Positions 7,301 through 11,804 of a stretch of 11,804 nucleotides of DNA are shown piece by piece. The DNA is from Nanobdellota archaeon (GTDB lineage: Archaea > Nanobdellota > Nanobdellia > Pacearchaeales > GW2011-AR1), in the NCBI GenBank assembly GCA_020056045.1, contig JAGVIM010000197.1, positions 1 through 11,804 of the forward strand, in the 5' to 3' direction. The position numbers and the translations under genes are program-made. Numbering within the stretch: the first letter of the stretch is position 1; each line of letters begins with the position of its first letter. The notes under the pieces were generated by a model that saw nothing but the letters and a program-made list of their open reading frames with translations, was not told where the DNA came from and did no database searches.

Positions 7301-10211
7301 TGGGATTTATACAAACTATACTTATGATACCTTTGGAAGAAATACTAAAGAGATTCTACCTTTAGATAGTTTAACATATCCTACAAAAAGAACAACTTAT
7401 GAATTTGATGGAAGTGCTCCTGAAAAAATTACAGTTGAAACAAAAAATAATGATAGTTCTTATTCAGAAATTATTTATTTTTACGATGGATTTTCGAAGA
7501 TAGTTCAGGCTAAAATAAAATATGACTCAAATAAGCAAATTGTAAAAAGTTATATTTATGATAACAAATCTAGAGTAATTGAAGAAGAAACTCCCTATTT
7601 TGAGAATTATTCTGTACAAATAAATAATTCATACCCAGGATATTTAGTTAAATATAGGTATGATTCTCTTGACCGAGTTATAAATATTACTTATCCTGAC
7701 AACAACCAAACTAGGCTTATTTTTAACAATACTAAGGTGATTTCTATAAATGAAAATGGAATACAAAAAGAGTATTTAATTGATGCTTATAGAAGAATAA
7801 CTAATGTTTATGAACATAATAGAAACTCTTCTGGAAATGATGAAATTTATAACACCTCATACTACTATGATGCTTCAGATAATTTAATAAAAATAATTGA
7901 TTCTCAAGGAAATGCATTTGTTTTTGAATATGATAGCTTAGGAAGAAAAATAAGTTATGATGATCCAGATATAAACGAATGGATTTATAATTATGACTCA
8001 AATAACAATTTAATTAACCAAACTGATGGAAGAAGTACAACAATTAGTTTGAAATATGATAAACTGAATAGACTAGTAAATAAAAGTTCAGGCAATACAA
8101 CTGTTAATTTGTTTTATGATAATCAACTTAACGGTACTTTAAGCAGTATTAACTATAGTACTTATTCTTTTGATCCTGTTTATTATCAATATATCTATGA
8201 CAATCGCTCTAGGCTTGTTGGAGAAAAGCTTTATTTTGATTCGGTTTTTGTTCTGTATAATGGTTCAAAGGATGTAAAACAGACAGATTTAAATTATTGG
8301 ATTAATCTATCTTCAGATTATGATTCTTCAAATAAGGTTATTCGACAATATTTCCCTAATCAAACTTTTGATTACTTATGGCTAACTGGAAGTAATCTTA
8401 CAACTAGTAGAACATTCCCAAATTCAACAATAATCTATAATTATAATCTAATTGGTAAAATCGATAATATTGCAAATTTTGTAAATAAAGAGGAATATAC
8501 TGCACTTAATAGCATGAGTAATAAAACCTATTTTAATGGAGTTGTTACTAAATATGATTATGATACTAGAAGTAGAGTTAACAAAATATATAGCAGTATA
8601 CAAAATCTAACTTATTATTACGATGCAACTGGAAATGTAAAACAGACAAATGATTCTAAGAATAATCTGGTTTATTCTATGAATTATGATGATTTAGACC
8701 GTCTTACTAAAACAATTATTTATGACTATAATACTTTTGAACATGAAAAATATCTATACAATTATAATAAAATAGGAAATATTTTATCTACAATTACCGA
8801 CACGATGATTATGAATTATAGCTACAATTCTTCAAAGGCTCATGCTCCTAGTTTAATTTCTAAGAGCAATCGTAATGCATCTCGAATTGAGATAAGTTTA
8901 ATCAATCCTACAATTACAAAAAATGTATCTAGATATACTTTTTTTAATTTTACTACTCAGGTTTGTTGTAGAGATAATGATTGTTGGGGAATAAATGTCA
9001 GTTTAGATCCAGAGGAACATACTTTTACTCCAACAAGTGAGACTTTGTGTAAGGATGGCATTTGTACACAAACAATTTATTCTAAGATAAAATTTGTCTA
9101 TGAAAATAGTACTTGGAAAAAGATAGAAGAATCAAGTAGTTTGAAGGGAGTTTGGACAATTTTAATAAAAGAAGATCCTGACTTTCCAGTAAAAATTATT
9201 GATTACAATTATACTACACTCACATTAAATTTGTCAAATGCTCAATTGTTTAGAACTACAAGCATACCACTAAAGGTTTATAACAAACTCAATAACTCAG
9301 AAAAACCTAAAGATAATCTTGGAAATATTAAAGATAAAGACACAAGTGTGAGTATTGCAAATAATGGTTGGAAAACAACAACAATAGATATTTCAGATAC
9401 TAAAGAAAATCTACTAGACCAAGAAATAAAATGGGGAGATCATTCTACAATAATTACTGTTTATGATAATTCAAGCATTAATACTGATGATTCTTATATA
9501 AGAGATGACACTCCTACAACGAATTATGGAACAAATGCTTATGTTTATGTAAGAAACTATACTTCTTCTAATGAAAATATTCTCATAAGGTGGGATATAT
9601 CTCAACTACCTAGACAGGCTTTAATTGATGATGCAAAATTAGTCTTATATACTGCAGATAATAACCTCGGATCTGGACATGATTACAATGTTTCAATTTT
9701 TTCAATAAACCAACCTTATTCATGGAATGAATCTACAGTTATTTGGAATAATGGTCCAATTGAAACAAATATTACTCTTCCTGCTTTAGATAAGGTTAAT
9801 ATTTTAAATACAGACACTGGAAAATATTTTTCATGGAATGTTACATCTGCTATACAAAATAAAAATAAGAACCAATCTTTTTATTTAGTTGCAACTGGAA
9901 ATAATGGAGCAGGATTAACTGCTTATATTAGATTTAGAAGTAAGGATTATAGTGGTGCTGCAGAACCTTATCTAAATGTTACTTATAGACTCAAGGGAAT
10001 GGTTTCAAATACTATTGGCGAGACTCCATTTTATAGTACTGTTAAAAATCCTTATTATATTGATCTTGAGCAAAATCAGTGCCAAAATGTAACTTGGGCT
10101 GTAAATGCTACTGGAAGCCAAGGAAATTACTTATTCTTTGCTTACGCTAATAAGACTTATGATATAGATATGTATAATTCTACAGATTTAATTAATGTTA
10201 ATATTATATAA
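4353..10211 (+). CDS. Giant secreted Tc toxin B-like protein: SpvB, six FG-GAP repeats, TcdB middle region, RHS shell, DNRLRE module
   Basis: Numbering is from ATG 4353 (1952 residues); an ATG at 4317 would add 12 polar residues in front of the signal peptide. Residues 1-32 are a Sec signal (MKKRNLNKLK, hydrophobic core, FAA). Residues 49-321 are an SpvB/TcdB N-terminal domain (SISYSYDLIVPKGINGLDPKLSISYNS, quoted only to residue level; then GVMGSGWSI, and TDGTKYRFG). Residues 353-659 hold six FG-GAP/VCBS repeats. Residues 678-790 are TcdB middle-like, with the hallmark YYGGQYDYKNSEFLGF (739 onward). Residues 832-1501 are about fifteen YD/RHS repeats. No RHS core or DPxG follows. Instead, residues 1508-1698 are an archaeal-type region with CC...C (1538, 1539, 1544) and CKDGIC (1566, 1571). 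Residues 1703-1878 are a DNRLRE-like module (DDSYIRDDTPTTNYGTNAYV, LIRWDISQLP, DDAKLVLY), and 1882-1952 a DPANN surface-type tail with AYANKT. N-glycosylation sequons are dense throughout. In bacteria TcB forms the cap of a toxin cage; here export by Sec and surface location are inferred. Toxin, adhesin or predation roles are all possible. Confidence 0.88.
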   Translation: MKKRNLNKLKLIGLFSCILVLLIFSLNFIFAAEQYKPYIHKPSVVQSPKLQMYGNYQTQLFSGSISYSYDLIVPKGINGLDPKLSISYNSQSALQTSGVMGSGWSITSSYVSRNVNYTINSTNDDYFILNLGEYSEKLVYRNGSYKTNIDNYLKIENMTSGGNVYWIVTSTDGTKYRFGYKTDSYLNSNSSNYTLKWFLDSVQEVHGNVINYSYSKNPFVDDKGAVYLSNITYNNDQLKKIVFRYESSTRPDKILVSDQGDKLLISRRMSGIEIYFNNSLIRRYALAYKDLNTEKTITSLANITSIGADNSSLLHLIQFDYYDSQPGFSNSSSWLVPEEFASITTYSKDLSLRFVDVNNDGFVDLIKSNSTSNYTKLNDKNSTWNSTSLFSVPEQIVNSSDNYRGVYFIDINRDGLSDLIRSQAGIRRVYINNGTDWKNMSNWSIPIDFVNGTSGDEGVRFVDLNGDGLIDLLQSKEIGDIKTAWLNNGSGWINVSSSWVCPDYFIGTGGNDTGLREIDLNRDGLTDLIKGGEPGLAWINNGTGWENNTLFRPSLNFTSTNNPDLGVRFMDINGDNLPDVIQNFFSNVSYLNQTCFNITNSTQNCTLYNVTTLTNIKINNGTGWVYSPSWSVPESFTYNGYNTGRRIADLNGDGYSDIIVGYRNGTFYQKTYLRNATSSFLLKRIKNEYGGINSITYNKSTVFQNGQNMGFNIWLTNNLTLNNSLSGIFSVNSKTRYNYYGGQYDYKNSEFLGFNIVNETSPDGTITSHYYYQDPVLKGKEYSTKIYGQSNKLYTENSKLFTNSSDNKIFLNVSTEYSYEGNPTAVITNITYNYDSYGNILSVNYSGNVAVSGDEKLEKYYYFYNTSAYIVSKLSNYSLYNSSSSIVKQTFYYYDNLINSLTKGDLTRVVKYNNLGQSPENNYTYDSYGNVIQEIDPLRNTNNYTYDSETNTFLIKETNALGQSQNYVYEKGTGNLLRSSDSNGIYTNYTYDTFGRNTKEILPLDSLTYPTKRTTYEFDGSAPEKITVETKNNDSSYSEIIYFYDGFSKIVQAKIKYDSNKQIVKSYIYDNKSRVIEEETPYFENYSVQINNSYPGYLVKYRYDSLDRVINITYPDNNQTRLIFNNTKVISINENGIQKEYLIDAYRRITNVYEHNRNSSGNDEIYNTSYYYDASDNLIKIIDSQGNAFVFEYDSLGRKISYDDPDINEWIYNYDSNNNLINQTDGRSTTISLKYDKLNRLVNKSSGNTTVNLFYDNQLNGTLSSINYSTYSFDPVYYQYIYDNRSRLVGEKLYFDSVFVLYNGSKDVKQTDLNYWINLSSDYDSSNKVIRQYFPNQTFDYLWLTGSNLTTSRTFPNSTIIYNYNLIGKIDNIANFVNKEEYTALNSMSNKTYFNGVVTKYDYDTRSRVNKIYSSIQNLTYYYDATGNVKQTNDSKNNLVYSMNYDDLDRLTKTIIYDYNTFEHEKYLYNYNKIGNILSTITDTMIMNYSYNSSKAHAPSLISKSNRNASRIEISLINPTITKNVSRYTFFNFTTQVCCRDNDCWGINVSLDPEEHTFTPTSETLCKDGICTQTIYSKIKFVYENSTWKKIEESSSLKGVWTILIKEDPDFPVKIIDYNYTTLTLNLSNAQLFRTTSIPLKVYNKLNNSEKPKDNLGNIKDKDTSVSIANNGWKTTTIDISDTKENLLDQEIKWGDHSTIITVYDNSSINTDDSYIRDDTPTTNYGTNAYVYVRNYTSSNENILIRWDISQLPRQALIDDAKLVLYTADNNLGSGHDYNVSIFSINQPYSWNESTVIWNNGPIETNITLPALDKVNILNTDTGKYFSWNVTSAIQNKNKNQSFYLVATGNNGAGLTAYIRFRSKDYSGAAEPYLNVTYRLKGMVSNTIGETPFYSTVKNPYYIDLEQNQCQNVTWAVNATGSQGNYLFFAYANKTYDIDMYNSTDLINVNII
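5409..6329 (+). repeat. Six FG-GAP/VCBS repeats (predicted beta-propeller) inside the TcB-like gene
   Basis: Six copies of a (V/F)xDxNxDGxxDLI motif occur at protein residues 353-366, 406-420, 459-473, 515-529, 567-581 and 645-659 of the 4353 start. Examples are FVDVNNDGFVDLI, FIDINRDGLSDLI, FVDLNGDGLIDLL and IADLNGDGYSDII. Between several of them a second conserved element recurs, of the form INNGTGW, followed by W-S-(V/I)-P. The acidic DxNxDG loops are classic Ca2+-binding loops of integrin-type propellers. TcB proteins use a six-bladed propeller to bind the TcA pore, so six motifs are notable, though one motif per blade is an assumption. Confidence 0.8.
6846..8855 (+). repeat. RHS/YD repeat array (predicted cage shell)
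   Basis: The translated region has about fifteen YD-type repeats, such as YNYDSYGNILSV, YTYDSYGNVIQEID, YTYDTFGRNTKEI, YRYDSLDRVINITYP, FEYDSLGRKISY, YDYDTRSRVNKIY and YYYDATGNVKQTND. A 19-base DNA repeat (TTATGATTCTTATGGGAAT) occurs at 6851-6869 and 7124-7142, encoding YDSYGN in both. In bacterial RHS and TcBC proteins such repeats spiral into a hollow shell. The array ends at the HAP motif (residues 1497-1499), after which similarity to RHS stops. Confidence 0.82.
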
Positions 10212-10250
10212 AAAACTAAATAATTTACTATTATAAAGTAGTTACTTATA

Positions 10251-10264
10251 GAAAGATTTATAAA
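10251..10264 (+). promoter_or_regulatory. BRE/TATA promoter of the Tat-signal protein gene
   Basis: GAAAGA (10251-10256) precedes TTTATAAA (10257-10264), the closest match to the archaeal TATA consensus on this stretch. It ends 30 bases before the ATG at 10294, predicting a leader of only about 5-8 bases. No Shine-Dalgarno sequence is seen. Confidence 0.7.
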
Positions 10265-10293
10265 TATGAAAAGATAGGTAATATTAACTTAAA

Positions 10294-11055
10294 ATGGCAA
10301 TAGATAAAAAATTTACAAGAAGAAGTTTTTTAACAGGACTTACAGCTTTACTTGTAGGTGCTACATTAATACCAAACAACACTCAAGCAGAATATAGAAG
10401 AGGAAATCAAGTAATTAATAGAATTATTTCTGATGAATATCAAAGAAGAGAAGATGAATGGGCTGCTGATGAAAGATCAGATCAAAGACCTGTTCCAGAA
10501 GGAGTGTTAAACAGCAATGGTACATTTGACTTAAAAGTAAATGGGGAAGGAGTTATAAGTTTTGAAGTAAGACAAGAAAATCAAGATCCAAATGCTTTAA
10601 CTAGAAAATATGATATTAATGATTTTATAAGAGCCTATGGAACTGATCATTGGAAATGTTTAACAGATGCTAGCCAAGCAAGAACAGTAGATTTATGGCA
10701 AAATACAGTAGATGATTCTAGAAAAAATATCTGCCAAATTTATGCAGATCCACATCAATTTTTTAAAACAATGTTTACTCAAGATAAAAAAGATGCATTT
10801 TTAAAATTTGATAGAGCTTATGCAAAAGTTATTGAAAATGGAAGAACAGACAAAAATGTTCATCCTGGATTATACTTGTTTAAACCAGGAAATGGATCTA
10901 TAACTGCAGATTATGCAAAAGTTCATCCTTGGATTGATTTAGGCAAACCTACACTTCCAGATAGAATGCTTATATTTTTAAGAGAATATCAACCTCAAGT
11001 CGGATTTGATAATCAAAGACTTAGATGGGATATGATTAATGAATATTCTAAATAA
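10294..11055 (+). CDS. Unrecognised exported protein with twin-arginine (Tat) signal peptide
   Basis: This 253-residue protein begins with a clear Tat signal: the twin arginine in FTRRSFLTG (residues 7-15), a moderately hydrophobic stretch (LTALLVGATLI), and a likely cleavage site after TQA (residue 32). Tat exports folded, often cofactor-bearing, proteins. The mature part has no membrane helix, a charged, possibly coiled N-terminal stretch (39-65, rich in Arg, Glu and Asp), then a mixed domain with features such as YDINDFIRAYGTDHWKC (106-122), IYADPHQFFKTMF (149-161), NVHPGLYLFKPGNG (188-201) and KVHPWIDLG (209-217). It contains two cysteines (C122, C147) and several histidines that could bind a metal, but no family motif that I recognise. 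It has its own promoter and lies 82 bases after the TcB-like gene, so it need not be part of that system. Confidence 0.82.
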   Translation: MAIDKKFTRRSFLTGLTALLVGATLIPNNTQAEYRRGNQVINRIISDEYQRREDEWAADERSDQRPVPEGVLNSNGTFDLKVNGEGVISFEVRQENQDPNALTRKYDINDFIRAYGTDHWKCLTDASQARTVDLWQNTVDDSRKNICQIYADPHQFFKTMFTQDKKDAFLKFDRAYAKVIENGRTDKNVHPGLYLFKPGNGSITADYAKVHPWIDLGKPTLPDRMLIFLREYQPQVGFDNQRLRWDMINEYSK

Positions 11056-11133
11056 AAATTATAAATATAACGCCCATTTGTGTCCACTAATTTTTCATAA
11101 AAACTGAAAATAGTTTTCCAGTATAATAATGAA

Positions 11134-11151
11134 TTTAAACTATTAATAGTT
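11134..11151 (+). promoter_or_regulatory. TATA-like element overlapping a 14-base palindrome
   Basis: TTTAAACT (11134-11141) ends 20 bases before the ATG at 11161 and fits the leaderless spacing of the window. It overlaps AACTATTAATAGTT (11138-11151), a perfect 14-base palindrome that would sit between TATA box and transcription start. That position suits a repressor operator, but palindromes also arise readily in AT-rich DNA. Confidence 0.4.
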
Positions 11152-11160
11152 ATTTATTTT

Positions 11161-11382
11161 ATGCCAATAATTAAGCTATTTAAAAAAGGACCAGAAGACA
11201 TTAACATTGAAAGACCTATATCTCTTTCATTACTTGAAACAGAAATGAGTATGTTTATGTTAGATCCAGACGTTGAAGTAAAACAAGCAAATGGTCCTTA
11301 TATTAGTCATCTACCTCCGGAAAGAGAAGGGTTACCGAAAAGAGTATATTTTACTGCAAATGTAGTGTATGATAAAAAATAA
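11161..11382 (+). CDS. Small unrecognised cytoplasmic protein
   Basis: This 73-residue protein has no signal peptide or membrane helix. It reads MPIIKLFKKGPEDINIERP at the start, has a Met-rich, probably helical stretch (LLETEMSMFML, 24-34), a Pro/Gly-rich middle (GPYISHLPPEREGLPK, 45-60) and a beta-like end (RVYFTANVVYDKK). I do not recognise the family. The open frame, codon use like that of its neighbours and a promoter-like element at the right distance support it as a real gene. It is separated from both neighbours by more than 100 bases, so it is probably transcribed alone. Confidence 0.65.
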   Translation: MPIIKLFKKGPEDINIERPISLSLLETEMSMFMLDPDVEVKQANGPYISHLPPEREGLPKRVYFTANVVYDKK

Positions 11383-11430
11383 TATATCATAAAAAGAACA
11401 AATAAATTATAGGACAGTTTTGGGCTCGAA

Positions 11431-11438
11431 TTTATAAA
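11431..11438 (+). promoter_or_regulatory. Upstream TATA box with a leaderless 7-codon ORF behind it
   Basis: TTTATAAA (11431-11438), a consensus-grade TATA box, lies 23 bases before an ATG at 11461 that opens a seven-codon frame (MFYFKKI, stop at 11482-11484). The spacing equals that of the real genes here. The mini-ORF runs into the second TATA box at 11480. It may be a tandem promoter giving a longer transcript of the gene at 11509, with or without a translated leader peptide. Confidence 0.35.
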
Positions 11439-11472
11439 ATTAACCTTTAATTTAACAGTTATGTTCTATTTC

Positions 11473-11487
11473 AAAAAGATTTAAAAG
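11473..11487 (+). promoter_or_regulatory. BRE/TATA promoter of the truncated last gene
   Basis: AAAAAGA (11473-11479) followed by TTTAAAAG (11480-11487) ends 22 bases before the ATG at 11509, almost the same as the promoter at 2360-2374. A leaderless transcript is predicted. Confidence 0.65.
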
Positions 11488-11508
11488 AATAGAATTACTG
11501 ATAATTAT

Positions 11509-11804
11509 ATGAAAAAACGAGGGCAGTTGACAATATTTATTATATTGGCTATATTAATTGTTGTAATTCTTGGAGTATTAATTACATTTAAAATAAGAGA
11601 CTCTCAATTTGGAAAAGAAAGAATAAGTCCTCAGGCAGTTCCTATTTATTCTTTTGTAGAAGATTGTGTAAAGCAAACAGCAGAAGAATCTATTTATTAT
11701 ATTGGAAGTACAGGTGGATATTTTACAAGCCCTAATTTATCAACTGAAGGTAATATTGCCTACTATCTTTACAATAAAAATAATTATATTCCTTCAAAAG
11801 AACA
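11509..11804 (+). CDS. DPANN-type membrane-anchored protein, N-terminal part (cut by window end)
   Basis: Ninety-eight codons are visible before the window ends, with no stop. The protein opens MKKRGQLTIF and continues as a single strongly hydrophobic helix to about residue 27, then a polar extracellular stretch containing YSFVEDCVKQTAEESIYYIG (48-67) and GGYF (70-73). This start and the FVEDC...GGYF block are typical of a protein family widespread in Woesearchaeota and Pacearchaeota and of unknown function. The KRG-Q start resembles a class III (archaeal pilin-like) signal, though the Glu expected at +5 is missing (QLTIF). The start ATG is supported by the promoter 22 bases upstream. Length and the rest of the protein are unknown. 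Confidence 0.8.
   Translation, partial: MKKRGQLTIFIILAILIVVILGVLITFKIRDSQFGKERISPQAVPIYSFVEDCVKQTAEESIYYIGSTGGYFTSPNLSTEGNIAYYLYNKNNYIPSKE

Noticed and set aside
7801..8001. Open frame on - strand of 66 codons
   Set aside because: It is antisense to the RHS repeats; its His/Phe/Tyr-rich translation is what reversed AT-rich repeat codons give.
11091..11095. TTTTT after the Tat-signal gene as a terminator
   Set aside because: It is plausibly placed 36 bases after the stop, but too short to claim for an archaeal T-tract terminator.
1..11804. CRISPR arrays, tRNA or rRNA genes, insertion sequences, attachment sites
   Set aside because: No regularly spaced direct repeats, no tRNA-like folds, no transposase or integrase genes and no terminal inverted repeats were seen. 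The repeats present are protein-coding (FG-GAP and RHS).

Overview
The window looks like a piece of an AT-rich archaeal genome (roughly 30% G+C by eye), most likely from the DPANN group (Woesearchaeota/Pacearchaeota-like). Four things point there. Several genes follow an archaeal BRE/TATA signal (AAAAAGA followed by TTTWWAAA) 20-23 bases before the start codon, which implies leaderless mRNAs. Starts lack clear Shine-Dalgarno sequences. The last gene opens with the MKKRGQLTIF... membrane segment and FVEDCVKQT...GGYF motif typical of a DPANN family. Gene 1 and the 3' end of the giant gene carry the Asn/Ser/Tyr-rich, sequon-rich, Ig-like surface protein style of these archaea. The assignment is inference from sequence style, not from a marker gene.

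Layout: all genes are on the + strand. (1) 123-2318, a secreted surface protein with a unique N-terminal part, a Cys-rich MopE-type metal-binding segment and Ig-like modules. (2) 2396-3799, a secreted protein carrying the end of an RHS repeat protein: the last RHS repeats, the RHS-associated core ending in DPDG, a glycine-rich hydrophobic pre-toxin-like region and a short unrecognised tail. (3) 3817-4299, a two-helix membrane protein 17 bases downstream, in the position of an immunity gene. (4) 4353-10211, a 1952-residue secreted protein with SpvB domain, six FG-GAP/VCBS repeats, TcdB middle region and a long RHS/YD-repeat shell, followed not by an RHS core but by an archaeal Cys-containing region, a DNRLRE-type module and an archaeal surface tail. 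(5) 10294-11055, an unrecognised protein with a twin-arginine signal. (6) 11161-11382, an unrecognised 73-residue protein. (7) from 11509, the N-terminus of a DPANN membrane-anchored family, cut by the window edge.

The main point of interest is the 2-3-4 cluster. Gene 4 resembles the B component of Tc toxins (TcB: SpvB, beta-propeller, RHS shell), and its RHS similarity stops at the HAP...I position that in one-piece RHS proteins directly precedes the YDxNGN-type final repeats and core. Gene 2's mature protein begins with exactly that missing piece. Together they look like a split TcB/TcC-like RHS cage in an archaeon, in reversed gene order, with a candidate immunity protein in between and with each half carrying its own export signal. 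No TcA-like translocation pore gene is in the window. The toxin role and the pairing are hypotheses; the domain composition is what the sequence shows.
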